Shown: piece after piece, positions 20,679 to 29,282 of the stretch
Position numbering within the stretch: position 1 is the first letter of the stretch
Layout of the letters: each line of letters starts with the position of its first letter
Assembly: GCA_028865235.1 (NCBI GenBank)
Contig: CP114562.1
Coordinates: 174,042-238,041 of the forward strand
Direction: 5' to 3'
Source: Candidatus Manganitrophus sp.
GTDB lineage: Bacteria; Nitrospirota; Nitrospiria; SBBL01; Manganitrophaceae
Length of the DNA: 64,000 bases
Position numbers and translations under genes: made by a program
Notes under the pieces: generated by a model
The model's database searches: none
What the model was told of the DNA's origin: nothing
The model's input: only the letters and a program-made list of their open reading frames with translations

Positions 20679-23023
20679 AATTTATTTATGAGGCGGTCGA
20701 TGCGCAGGGGATGCTCCTGCGTGAAACCTTGGCCGCCACCAATCGGGAAGAGGCGATCCAGAAAATCCAGGGGATGGGTTATTTCCCGATTGTTTTGGAT
20801 GAAATCGCCGGGGAGGAGGCCTCTCCAGAGGCCATCCCGAAAGCGTTCTCCTGGCGTGGAATGACCGCACTCTTTGGAGTCCCTTTTAAGGAAATAATTT
20901 ATTTTACGCGGCGCTTGGCGACCCTTCATGAGGCCGGTCTTTCTATTATCCGTTCTCTTGAGATCTTAAGGAGGCAGTTCTCAGGCTCAGGCATGGGAAG
21001 AATGATTGGTGGGATGCTCCAAACGGTGGAGGAGGGAGGAACGCTCGCTTCAGCCTTTTCAAAATACCCGCGCTATTTTAATACATTTTATGTCAGCATC
21101 GTGCAGGCTGGGGAATATGGGGGGCATCTGGAGGATTCGTTAAGGAGGCTGGCTGGCCAGCTGGAGGTCACCCAGCGGAGAAAGAAGAAATTGATTTCCG
21201 CCTTAATCTATCCGGCCATTATCGTGATTGTCTCGTTTACCGTCGTAATTATTATTAATGCCTTCGTGATTCCGATTTTTCAAAAAATTTATGAAGAAGC
21301 CAAAATCCCTCTTCCGCCATTAACCCTCTTTGTTCTGACCGTCAACAGATGGATTCTCTTAAATTGGTATTGGGTTATCCTGTTCCCCATGATAACAAGT
21401 ATTGCATCGCGCGGATTTTTAAAGAATCTAAAATTTCGTTACTATTTTCATTTGATCTTGTTAAAAATCCCGGTTTTAGGGATGATTATAAAAAAACACG
21501 GTTTCTCCTGGTTCTTCCGCTCCCTAGGGACGATGCTCAACAGTGGGGTAGGAATCATCGAATCCCTTAACATCGTCTCCAAGGCGATCAAAAACGCCGT
21601 GATCCTAAAAGGGGTTGAAGAAGTCTCTCGGGGTGTTTACGAAGGACAAGGGGTCGCCGCAGCCATGGGAAGGGTTCATCAATTTGATCCCTATGCCGTC
21701 AGCATGGTAGAGGTCGGTGAACAGTCCGGTCGTCTGACCGAGATGCTCTTTAGCATCTCGGATAGCTATGACGAAGATTTAAATACCGCCTACGAGCGGA
21801 TGGAGACGCTCTTCACACCGGTTGTGACAGTCGTCTTGGCTGTGGTGGTCGGTTTTATTGTGGTCGCCCTTTTTCTTCCTTATTTAAATTATATCCAAAA
21901 GCTGACATCCGGAAATCTCTTTGAGGAACTCATGGAAAGACCGCTTTATTTTTCGGCAATCGCTCAGTTAATGAAACAGGTCAGGGCAACCGATATTCAC
22001 CTCGATCCCGAGAGCCCTCCCCTCTTTCGTGTGGATGGAGAGCTTCAGGATTGTCTTGGCAGAGGATTGACGGCGGAAGAGACGACGGAAATGATTCGTA
22101 GTGTCATGACGGAGCCGCAGTGGAAAAAACTCCAGGAGAATTGGGAAGTTGATTTTTCATTCGAAGTCGCTGAAGTAGGGCATTTACGCGCAAACATCTT
22201 TTATAAACGGGGACAGATTGCGGGAGCCTTTCGCTATATCCCAGATCGGATACCAAGTTTTTCAGAGTTGGGGCTTCCTCCTGTGGTGGAGCGACTGGCC
22301 GAGCTTCCCAAAGGACTGGTGCTCATCACAGGGGCTACCGGAAGCGGTAAGTCGACCACACTAGCGGCCGTTGTCGATCGGATTAATCAGACGCGGCGAA
22401 CCCACATCGTAACGATTGAAGACCCGATTGAATATGTTCATCGAAATAAAAATGCCCTGATCAGTCAACGGGAGGTTTTTTCAGATACCCGCTCATTTCA
22501 AAACGCCCTTCGGTCGACACTCCGTCAAGATCCAAATGTTGTTTTGGTGGGGGAGATGCGTGACCTAGAGTCGATCGATCTGACCCTCACCATTGCCGAG
22601 ACGGGGCATATGACTTTTGCGACCCTCCATACCAATTCAACTGTTCAAACCATCACCCGCCTCATTGATGTTTTTCCGGAGGGGCAGCAGTCCCAGGTGC
22701 GCACGCAACTCTCTTTTGTGCTCCAGGGGATTCTCTGCCAGCAGTTGATTCCCCATGCCACTGGAAAAGGAAGGGTCCTTGCCTTGGAAATCCTGGTGGT
22801 CACCCCCGCGATCCGTAACATGATTCGGGAAGGAAAGATCCACCAAATTTACTCTGTGATGCAATCTGGCCAGAACCACTCGGGAATGCAGACCATGAAC
22901 CAAGCTTTGATGAGGCATTTAAAAGCAGGGGAAATCTCGCTGAAAGAATGCCTCTCCAGAACGACCGAACCGGAAGAATTTCAGGAAATGATCAAGCGGG
23001 AGAGGGTAACAATACAGCCTTAA
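20675..23023 (+). CDS. GspF/PilC platform protein running in frame into a PilT-type retraction ATPase
   Basis: A 782-residue open frame. Residues 1 to about 418 are a complete GspF/PilC inner-membrane platform: two repeated T2SSF domains (FTRRLATLHEAGLSI; WFFRSLGTMLNSGVGI), three membrane helices and the family end VALFLPYL. With no stop, the frame continues into a complete PilT-type ATPase: TDIHLDPESPPLFRVDGEL, Walker A GATGSGKSTT near residue 553, TIEDPIEYVH, NVVLVGEMRD, TLHTNSTVQTITR and the PilT-type end. No zinc cysteines are present. An internal ATG at 21932 with GAGGA at 21923-21927 sits exactly where a normal PilT would start, and a one-base shift upstream would give a stop at 21921-21923. 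A false fusion through a sequence error is therefore possible. Confidence 0.85.
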   Translation: MKFIYEAVDAQGMLLRETLAATNREEAIQKIQGMGYFPIVLDEIAGEEASPEAIPKAFSWRGMTALFGVPFKEIIYFTRRLATLHEAGLSIIRSLEILRRQFSGSGMGRMIGGMLQTVEEGGTLASAFSKYPRYFNTFYVSIVQAGEYGGHLEDSLRRLAGQLEVTQRRKKKLISALIYPAIIVIVSFTVVIIINAFVIPIFQKIYEEAKIPLPPLTLFVLTVNRWILLNWYWVILFPMITSIASRGFLKNLKFRYYFHLILLKIPVLGMIIKKHGFSWFFRSLGTMLNSGVGIIESLNIVSKAIKNAVILKGVEEVSRGVYEGQGVAAAMGRVHQFDPYAVSMVEVGEQSGRLTEMLFSISDSYDEDLNTAYERMETLFTPVVTVVLAVVVGFIVVALFLPYLNYIQKLTSGNLFEELMERPLYFSAIAQLMKQVRATDIHLDPESPPLFRVDGELQDCLGRGLTAEETTEMIRSVMTEPQWKKLQENWEVDFSFEVAEVGHLRANIFYKRGQIAGAFRYIPDRIPSFSELGLPPVVERLAELPKGLVLITGATGSGKSTTLAAVVDRINQTRRTHIVTIEDPIEYVHRNKNALISQREVFSDTRSFQNALRSTLRQDPNVVLVGEMRDLESIDLTLTIAETGHMTFATLHTNSTVQTITRLIDVFPEGQQSQVRTQLSFVLQGILCQQLIPHATGKGRVLALEILVVTPAIRNMIREGKIHQIYSVMQSGQNHSGMQTMNQALMRHLKAGEISLKECLSRTTEPEEFQEMIKRERVTIQP

Positions 23024-23280
23024 TCGCTGTGCTGAACAAGCCAAGAAAATTAGTATCCGGGTCATCCGTCAGCGCAGACCGTGGCACATGACGATTATCT
23101 CAAACGGGGGCACTGATGAAAATATATGTTGGCCGCCGTCTAAGCAAACGAGGTTCCGAAATTTACTCCCATGGACCGTCCCGGCTTTGCAAGGCAACTC
23201 CCTGAACGATTCCTCTCCGGTGAAATCTAGACGGAGCGCCTTATGATGAACGGACACATTCCGAGCAGCCCTATTCCTTC
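23024..23280. other. Non-coding gap between the pilus locus and the ferritin-like gene
   Basis: The two flanking genes converge here. No conserved reading frame, clear terminator hairpin with a T tract, or RNA gene was recognised. Confidence 0.5.
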
Positions 23281-23745
23281 CTAGGCGGATTTGACCTTTT
23301 TCATCTGGATCTCCCTCTCGGTCAGGCTCATTTTCTTCTGCTCAAGAAGTTTTTCAACCTCAGCGAAATGTTCATACTCGTCATAGGCTTGCTTTTCGAA
23401 GAAAAATTTAAGAGTGGCATGATCAGCGCAAGCCTTGATTCCTTCTTGGTAGACCTGCAATGCGGTTTGTTCCAACTCAAGATCTAACTGTAGCATCTCC
23501 TTCAGATCGGTGCTCTGCTTGATCAGGTAGGGCTCCACAGTCGGCACCCCGCCGAGACTCACAATATGCTCTCCGAGCTGATGAGCCTGCTTCATCGACC
23601 CTTCGCTGTGGCCGCGGAAGAAATCGGAGTATACTCTTCGTTCGATTCCCTGAACGAGAAAACTGTGCTGTAGATATTGGATCGCTGATGCATACTCGAT
23701 CTGTAGTGCCCGGTTTAGAATTTGAAGAACATTTTTTTGATCCAT
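23281..23745 (-). CDS. Ferritin-like/bacterioferritin family protein
   Basis: An intact 154-residue frame with GGGAGGG upstream of ATG 23745. The all-helical sequence shows the ferritin-like di-iron pattern: IEYASAIQYLQHS in helix A, SMKQAHQLGEHI in helix B, LELEQTALQVYQEG in helix C and AYDEYEHFAEVEKL in helix D. These supply the Glu and ExxH ligands. Length matches bacterioferritin and related ferritin-like proteins (about 155). It probably stores iron or detoxifies peroxide in the cytoplasm. No bacterioferritin-associated ferredoxin is next to it. The gene is free of frameshifts and is unrelated to the pilus locus. Which ferritin subfamily it belongs to, and whether it binds haem, is uncertain. 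Confidence 0.8.
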   Translation of the reverse strand: MDQKNVLQILNRALQIEYASAIQYLQHSFLVQGIERRVYSDFFRGHSEGSMKQAHQLGEHIVSLGGVPTVEPYLIKQSTDLKEMLQLDLELEQTALQVYQEGIKACADHATLKFFFEKQAYDEYEHFAEVEKLLEQKKMSLTEREIQMKKVKSA

Positions 23746-23772
23746 GACATCCCTCCCCAGAAGTATAGGTCT

Positions 23773-23802
23773 ATTGTATTGGATTTATCGAAGTAGATTC
23801 AA
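23773..23802 (-). promoter_or_regulatory. Candidate sigma-70 promoter of the ferritin-like gene
   Basis: On the - strand TTGAAT (23802-23797) and TACAAT (23778-23773) are separated by 18 bases, about 30 bases before the start codon at 23745. The match to the consensus is fair and the position is suitable. No Fur-like palindrome was recognised. Confidence 0.45.
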
Positions 23803-23859
23803 GTTAATGATAAAAACTGATTCCTATTGGATATACAGAAAATGCTTTGTAAACCGGCT

Positions 23860-24544
23860 GAAGCCCTGGCAGAAAGCCTACTGGTGCATTCCAGAAGTCA
23901 GCGGGCAGTTTATTTGCCTGCATGGAAGAGGTGCTCGATTTGTATGAGCAGCCCTTGGATCAAAAAGCGTCCTCTGGTTTGCTTTGATGAAGTGCCCAAG
24001 CAATTGGTTTTGGAGAAAAGAGCCCCCTGCCGACTCGGCGTGGGCAGCGTGTACGTTATGATTATGAGTATCAGCGCAATGGGGTGTGCAACCTCTTTTT
24101 CTCTGGGAGCCCAAGCGCGGATGGCGACATGTGGGTCAGCGATCAGCGATGCGCCCAGGACTTTGCCCGGGAGAAGAAATGGCTGGTCGACGAGCGATAC
24201 CCGAAAGCGGAAGGGATCCGGGTGGTGCTGGATAATCTGAACACGCATAAAGCCGGATCGCTTTATGAGGCCTTTGCGCCTTCGGAAGCGCGACGAATTG
24301 CCAAGCGGTTGGAGTTTCACTACACACCGAAGCATGGCAGCTGGCTGAACATGGCGGAGATAGAAATCAGCATCTTCAGCAGACAATGTTTCGGGGGCAG
24401 AATCTCGGATCAAAAGAGGCTCAAGCAAAGAGTATCGGTGCTGGAGAGAGCACGCAATGAGGCTCATGCAAAAATTAATTGGCAATTCACATCTGAGGAT
24501 GCCCGCGTGAAGCTCCATCATATATACCCATCAATTCCAGATTG
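23860..24544 (+). pseudogene. Decayed IS630-family transposase
   Basis: Pieces in three frames match the DDE domain of IS630 transposases. One piece reads RPLVCFDEVPKQLVLEKRAP (first catalytic Asp), another VVLDNLNTHKAGSLYEAF (second Asp in DNLNTH), and the last FHYTPKHGSWLNMAEIEIS (final Glu). The N-terminal helix-turn-helix half is missing and the pieces are joined by several frameshifts around 24010-24130, so this is a remnant. No intact terminal inverted repeats or TA target duplication were recognised. It lies directly outside the tRNA-fragment attachment site of the conjugative element. Confidence 0.8.
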
Positions 24545-24617
24545 ACTGAGTACTAGATCATAACTAATTAAATCTATAAGGAAAATTATTCTAATACGTT
24601 GAAAATAAATAGAAATG

Positions 24618-24645
24618 TGGTGGCTGGGGGACGAGGATTCGAACC
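24618..24645 (-). other. 3' end of a tRNA gene (probably tRNA-Gln): attachment site of the conjugative element
   Basis: On the - strand the sequence supplies the T loop TTCGAAT, T-stem 3' half CCTCG, acceptor 3' half TCCCCCA, discriminator G and CCA. No acceptor 5' half, D arm or anticodon arm exists to the right, and the T-stem 5' half (TAAGG) pairs only in part. This is the signature of an element inserted by an integrase into the 3' end of a tRNA gene. The acceptor end CCCCAGCCA is typical of tRNA-Gln. The orientation puts the element on the right (24,646 onward) and the original chromosomal flank on the left. Confidence 0.7.
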
Positions 24646-24687
24646 TTAGTACGCAAATAACAAACCATATGTCTACCCCCTCTGGCC

Positions 24688-24718
24688 TTATTACCGCTAA
24701 CGAGGCTTACGGTAATAA
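24688..24718. repeat. Inverted repeat beside the att core
   Basis: TTATTACCG at 24688-24696 and CGGTAATAA at 24710-24718 are exact inverted copies. Position 43 bases inside the tRNA fragment suggests a recombination-protein binding site. A transcript hairpin is an alternative. Confidence 0.5.
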
Positions 24719-24899
24719 AGTCTTTTGCCTTTGTTTTATCGATTAGCTTCCCTTCACAAAATAAAAAGGTAAGAATTGTCATTGTAACTTCTGGGAGAAG
24801 AGCGGTCCTAAAGTTGAGGGCTTTAGAAGGAGATTCGATTTATAGCCTGATATTAAAGGTGAATTTTAAAGTCCTCTAACAGAAGACGCCCGCACCGTA

Positions 24900-25739
24900 T
24901 CATCCCCTCTGTACGGACGCCTGGCGCCCGGCTCCCTTAAAGATATGATCGATCCTACTGCCATCTGTCTTCCACCACGGATTAAATAGGCCGAGGCTAT
25001 TATCAACTCCTTGAATGGTATTAAATGCAAAAAGGGATCTGAGTTTAGCGGTGAGAGAACTCTCCATCACGATCCGCTGCAGATAATTCATTCGAAATTC
25101 CGTATTACAGACGATCAATATTCCAAAAGGCTCTCTCTCATGAAGTCGGATGGGGCTTTGCTTGGATTGCGTGAATGTGAGCAGTTTTCGGATAAATTCG
25201 GGCGCATGGGTGGTACCGGCGTCGACCTCGACCATGAAATTATAATATGCCTCGTTTCTTAATTTAATTGTGAAGTAGAGGTCTGGAATCCGATCCATCC
25301 GGTTTCTGAGTTTCAAGAGCATCGCATCATCGTAGAGTCGGATGACGGTGTACTTTAAAGTGTCATACTCATAAATTTTCCGGATAAAGCGCGTCACAAT
25401 GATTTCATGCTCGATCGGGCGGACATCCGGTCGGACGATCCGGATCCGATCGATCGGCAGACGGTCCTCGCCGGCAAGAATCTCCGCTCCTCTTTGAGTA
25501 ATGCCATAGAGTGGACTCTGCTTCTGCTTGGCCTGAAATGATCTTCGTTGAGGACGAAAGACGGAGACACACTTCCCCTCAAGTAATCTGTGCATTCTTG
25601 CACGAAAGGTACGAGATGCGATTAACTTGCCGCCTTTGATAAAGAACCGTTCATGCAAATCGGCTGAAAATGCCGGGCCGTAGGCGAGATATTTCAGCAA
25701 ATCAATGTCCCGATCGGTCAGCAACAATCCCTTCTGCAT
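24900..25739 (-). CDS. Replication-relaxation family protein of the conjugative element
   Basis: ATG 25739 is chosen over the longer frame (25781) because GGAGGAG sits 7 bases upstream. The product has about 279 residues. It starts with a winged-helix-like block (LTDRDIDLLKYLAYGPAF ... RTFRARMHRLLEGK), then GITQRGAEILAG, then HEIIVTRFIRKIYEY and an alpha/beta part with RIPDLYFTIKL and FMVEVDAGTTH. That order of a DNA-binding helix bundle followed by a PD-(D/E)xK-like core is the layout of replication-relaxation proteins found on plasmids and integrative elements. The start overlaps the end of the primase gene by 38 bases, so the two are coupled. As no classical relaxase is visible, it is the best candidate for origin nicking or accessory DNA processing. 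Confidence 0.65.
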   Translation of the reverse strand: MQKGLLLTDRDIDLLKYLAYGPAFSADLHERFFIKGGKLIASRTFRARMHRLLEGKCVSVFRPQRRSFQAKQKQSPLYGITQRGAEILAGEDRLPIDRIRIVRPDVRPIEHEIIVTRFIRKIYEYDTLKYTVIRLYDDAMLLKLRNRMDRIPDLYFTIKLRNEAYYNFMVEVDAGTTHAPEFIRKLLTFTQSKQSPIRLHEREPFGILIVCNTEFRMNYLQRIVMESSLTAKLRSLFAFNTIQGVDNSLGLFNPWWKTDGSRIDHIFKGAGRQASVQRG

Positions 25740-27462
25740 CCAGCTCCTCCGTTGTGATCTCGAATCGACAGAGCGCTTCAATCTCGCTTGTGATCAGTCC
25801 CAGATCGCTTATCTTGGCTTCGGCAAAAACCGCTTCAAGTCGCTCGAGAATCCGATAGGCTCCCTTTGGGTCCTTTCGGAAACGTTTGGCGATAAGAGAG
25901 TGACCCTTTGTCAGCTGGATTATATGCCAGCGGTATCCTCCCTTCGAGAGCGCATTGATATGATAGACGGAGCTCGCATACGCTTTTAGGAGCATCCTTC
26001 TTTCCTCGATCAAGTGATGATGTTTCTCCTTCAACGCGCTGAGCTTGGTCCGCATCTGGTCGAGTTTTACCTGAAGATCCGGATTTGAAGCCGCACTGGA
26101 GAGAGGAGGCGCTTCTTTCGGGTTGCGGTTCTCTTTGATCTGTCTTGCCGCGTCGACAATACGATCGATCGTTTTTCGGATATCGTCCTGGGGGAGCCCG
26201 GACAAGCTCGCAAGGTAGCGAAGAGTTTCCTTCTTCTCCACCTCGTCTAGAATCAACGGCCAGAACTCCGCCATCTCTTGAAAGAATTGATCCCGGCGCA
26301 GATTGCTGTGAACGTCGTATTTATTCCGCAGATAAAGCGCAAGCCACGGGCCGGCCTTCAGCGGCTCGCACAAAAGAGCATGGAGCGCTTCGGCGCCGAG
26401 CTTTCGTATCAGCTCGTCCGGATCCTTGATCGGCTTTTTGGAATCGGCGGGATCGAAGGCGGCGATCTCCGCGACATAAAGTTTGAACTGCCGATAGAGC
26501 GTCAAACACTCCTTGACGACTTCGAAAGTCCCTTTGCGTCCGGCTGGATCGGCATCGAGCAACACGATCAAGCGCTCAAAGCGCGTCTTTGAAATCGCAT
26601 CCCCATATCCTTCCCCGAAGCGGTTCGTTCCGAGGCCGACCGTATTTCGAAACCCCTTCGATACCATCTGGAAGGCATCGATCAGTCCCTCGACGATATT
26701 CAAGGTCCCATCCTCCGGAACCCAATGTTTGGCGTAATAGAGGTTGAAGGGAGCATCCACCTTAAAATCGACGCAATTCTTGTATTTAGGGAAGTCATCC
26801 ATCTGCTCAGGTGGAACGGATTGAAGCCGCGTCGATGTCGCCGCCGCTACGAATCCCATCACCCGCCCCTGTAGACTCCGCCATCCAATGAGGATTCGAT
26901 AGAAATCACCATAGTCCCGCGTCAGGATGCCGGTCGCTTTGATCTCATCGATGCTGAAGCCTTCCTTCATCAGAAGCCGGATCAAATCGGTCCGGTCCCT
27001 GATGAATCCGATATCGTGTTTTTGTAAGACTTCGGGGGAAAGCTGTCGTTCGACGATCAAATAGTCCCAAGCCTCTTTCGCTTCGGGCAGCGCCCAGTCG
27101 GCCTTCGCTTGGGCCATGATGACCTCCCGCAGCTCCCGCTTTCGGTTCGCGCGCCGCTCCGGGAGCTGATAGCCCACCCTGGCTGCGAGCTCCTTTAAGG
27201 CGATGGCCTTGTCCCATCCTTTCAGCTTGCACACAAAGTCAAATACATCGCCTCCGGTCTTTCCATCCGCGCATTGAAAACAGTTAAACAGCTGCTTTTG
27301 AAGATCGATCTTAAAGCAGCCATGGCCGTGGCAGAAGGGACACTCCTCTAAAAAGCGGCGGTTCCCTTTCCCCTTCACGATCCGGCCTGTTTCGGACTGT
27401 ACAATCTCCAGAATATTGGCGCGATCCTTCACCTCCGAGAATGCATTGACAGGCTGTGGCAT
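25702..27462 (-). CDS. DnaG-like primase of the conjugative element
   Basis: ATG 27462 is preferred to 27474 because GGGGGTGA lies just in front of it. The product has 586 residues. A CHC2-type zinc finger (ECPFCHGHGCF ... FNCFQCADG, residues about 40-65) is followed by the primase core and a TOPRIM domain. The TOPRIM domain has the catalytic Glu in NIVEGLIDAFQ (about 257) and the DxD in IVLLDADPAGRKGT (about 303-305). The C-terminal 200 residues contain a coiled-coil and replace the usual DnaB-binding domain. It probably primes the transferred strand in the recipient or element replication. It lies 35 bases after the coupling-protein gene in the same leftward operon and is intact. Confidence 0.88.
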   Translation of the reverse strand: MPQPVNAFSEVKDRANILEIVQSETGRIVKGKGNRRFLEECPFCHGHGCFKIDLQKQLFNCFQCADGKTGGDVFDFVCKLKGWDKAIALKELAARVGYQLPERRANRKRELREVIMAQAKADWALPEAKEAWDYLIVERQLSPEVLQKHDIGFIRDRTDLIRLLMKEGFSIDEIKATGILTRDYGDFYRILIGWRSLQGRVMGFVAAATSTRLQSVPPEQMDDFPKYKNCVDFKVDAPFNLYYAKHWVPEDGTLNIVEGLIDAFQMVSKGFRNTVGLGTNRFGEGYGDAISKTRFERLIVLLDADPAGRKGTFEVVKECLTLYRQFKLYVAEIAAFDPADSKKPIKDPDELIRKLGAEALHALLCEPLKAGPWLALYLRNKYDVHSNLRRDQFFQEMAEFWPLILDEVEKKETLRYLASLSGLPQDDIRKTIDRIVDAARQIKENRNPKEAPPLSSAASNPDLQVKLDQMRTKLSALKEKHHHLIEERRMLLKAYASSVYHINALSKGGYRWHIIQLTKGHSLIAKRFRKDPKGAYRILERLEAVFAEAKISDLGLITSEIEALCRFEITTEELDAEGIVADRSGH

Positions 27463-27497
27463 GATCACCCCCATTCAAAAGAAGTTGGCGAGCTGAT

Positions 27498-29282
27498 CTA
27501 GAACTGATAGAGCTGACCGGTTTCCTCCGGCGGCTTCGGCCAGCCGGCCGGCGGAGCACCGGGCCCGGTGGCCGGAGGCTCCGGAAGGTCCCGAAATGCC
27601 GGTGCGATCAACGGCTCCGGGGTAGGACGATAGGCTGCGGGAGGAAAAGTCAGCTTTCTCTTGTAGCGGCGCGTTTTGTGCGCCATCAGACGGTTGACGA
27701 GGAACGGACGAACCCCGGCGACGAAGCAGAGCGCTTTGTGATCAGCCAGATTCTGGATATCGTCCGGACTCAATAAGTCCGCCTCTCGTTCGGTGATCCG
27801 GACCTGATTGCCCCGAAGAAAGGATCGCGATCGCTCTTTCACCTTGATCAATGTCTTCCCGATACGTTCAGAGAGCTCCTTGCATTTCTTTATCGGCAGC
27901 CCCTGAAAATAGACTTCGAATTTACGATTGGCCTGGAGCGAAGCCTTTTCGTGGCGCTCGTATTGATCGAGTTGCTCATCCGTCTGATAAAAGGTCGCGA
28001 CCCCAACGCGAGCCGAGCGTGCCGTGACGACGAAATCGGGCATGTCCGGAAGATAGATATTGTAGAACTCATCGAGGTAGAGAAAGAGGGGGAGGCCCTC
28101 TCCTTCTTTTCGATTGGGACGCTCATAGACTTTCAGCATCAGGGCTCTGAGGACGACGGCCGCGGCCAAGCGGGCTTTCGGATTGCTTTGCGGACTGGCG
28201 ATGATCAGGAGGGTCGGCTCACGGAAAAGTATTTCCAAATCAAGATCGGATCTCGAGAATGTCGCGGAGATCTCGGGATCGCTGAGGAAATCCAATTTGT
28301 TCAACATGCCGGCGAGAAGCTCCGGCAGCCGATGTTTGCTCTCGGAGAAAAGCTGAAACTCCTCCTGCACCTTCTCATTTCTGCAGTACCGCACCGCTTC
28401 TTCCAGAACCTTGATTCCCCTGACGCCCAGCTGATAGAGAATGGGAAGATTCACCTGCTTCGGATCGGTAAAGGTCTGGACCAGCGTACAGTAAAGCCGG
28501 AAGAGGCGCCTTTCCTGATCGTCAAAATATTTGCTCTGCTCATCCGCGCGCGTATTCGGTTTTCCATAGACCATCTGCTCGAGTCTCGCCAGGGCGACGC
28601 CTCCGATGGAAGCGGCCAGCGGTTCAAACCCGATGCCCTCCTTATGATAGGGGTCGATGAGAATCACCTTTTTCCCATGTTTATTCCAGTATCCGGCGAC
28701 GGTGTCATAGATCTCGGGAGCTTTGACATCGAGGGCCACGACGGAACATTTCCCCTCGGCATCTTTTAGCAATCCAGGGATCATGAAACCGGATGTCTTA
28801 CCGGCGCCGGCTCTTCCTTCCACCAAGATGTGCTCAAATCTGTCTTTTTCTGAAAGGGTGAGTTCCACCCGCATTCCCAAAAGCCCCCTTTCACCGAAAG
28901 GCCATGAATTGACTCGAATAAAAAAAGCGGTGCTCAGGAATCGGTAAAAAACAGCCGCCACGACCCACAGCGCGATTGCGACCGCGGCCAGCTTAAGTCC
29001 TTGTTTGAATGGAGCAACGCCTTGATGGATGAACAAAGCCGCCGCGCTCATTAGAAGCAGCAAAAGATAAACAAGGATAGATCCCAGCGCGTTTAAAGGC
29101 CACTTTGTCCAATTGCCGAAGGGGCGAATTATTTCGAGAATCGTTGCAAAACGGCCTGTGCCCCGTTTCGATCTCCTCTTGACAAAGGGGATCAAAAGCA
29201 GAAACAGAAACCCGACTCCGAATAAAACCAAGAAAAATGGATCGATATCCTTTAGCACCTCTTCGGAGATCATCTGCTCCAT
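27498..29282 (-). CDS. VirD4/TraD-type coupling ATPase (T4CP)
   Basis: ATG 29282 follows AAGGAACA. The 594-residue product has three or four N-terminal membrane helices (residues about 15-35, 65-85, 95-120). The motor domain follows, with Walker A EGRAGAGKTSG (about 155-165), a VVALDVKAPE block, Walker B LFLYLDEFYNIYLPD and the TraG/VirD4 motif VATFYQTDEQLDQY. A proline-rich tail ends the protein. It would sit at the inner-membrane entry of the secretion channel and hand over the DNA-protein substrate. It is transcribed divergently from the mating-pair genes, together with primase and replication-relaxation genes. The short proline-rich tail instead of a long relaxase-docking tail differs from F-plasmid TraD. 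Confidence 0.9.
   Translation of the reverse strand: MEQMISEEVLKDIDPFFLVLFGVGFLFLLLIPFVKRRSKRGTGRFATILEIIRPFGNWTKWPLNALGSILVYLLLLLMSAAALFIHQGVAPFKQGLKLAAVAIALWVVAAVFYRFLSTAFFIRVNSWPFGERGLLGMRVELTLSEKDRFEHILVEGRAGAGKTSGFMIPGLLKDAEGKCSVVALDVKAPEIYDTVAGYWNKHGKKVILIDPYHKEGIGFEPLAASIGGVALARLEQMVYGKPNTRADEQSKYFDDQERRLFRLYCTLVQTFTDPKQVNLPILYQLGVRGIKVLEEAVRYCRNEKVQEEFQLFSESKHRLPELLAGMLNKLDFLSDPEISATFSRSDLDLEILFREPTLLIIASPQSNPKARLAAAVVLRALMLKVYERPNRKEGEGLPLFLYLDEFYNIYLPDMPDFVVTARSARVGVATFYQTDEQLDQYERHEKASLQANRKFEVYFQGLPIKKCKELSERIGKTLIKVKERSRSFLRGNQVRITEREADLLSPDDIQNLADHKALCFVAGVRPFLVNRLMAHKTRRYKRKLTFPPAAYRPTPEPLIAPAFRDLPEPPATGPGAPPAGWPKPPEETGQLYQF

Larger units (their letters stand above)
24545..24899. 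other. Non-coding left end of the conjugative element
   Basis: This contains the tRNA fragment and, at 24688-24718, a perfect 9-base inverted repeat (TTATTACCG / CGGTAATAA) around a 13-base loop. Such repeats near an att core often bind an integrase or excisionase. The rest is AT-richer than its surroundings and carries no recognisable gene. Confidence 0.55.

Noticed and set aside
24618..24645. Complete tRNA gene
   Set aside because: Only the T loop, T-stem 3' half and acceptor 3' half exist; no D arm, anticodon arm or acceptor 5' half lies to the right.
24591..24782. A 63-residue frame on the - strand across the tRNA fragment
   Set aside because: It overlaps the att core and inverted repeat, has no ribosome-binding site and shows no protein-like composition.
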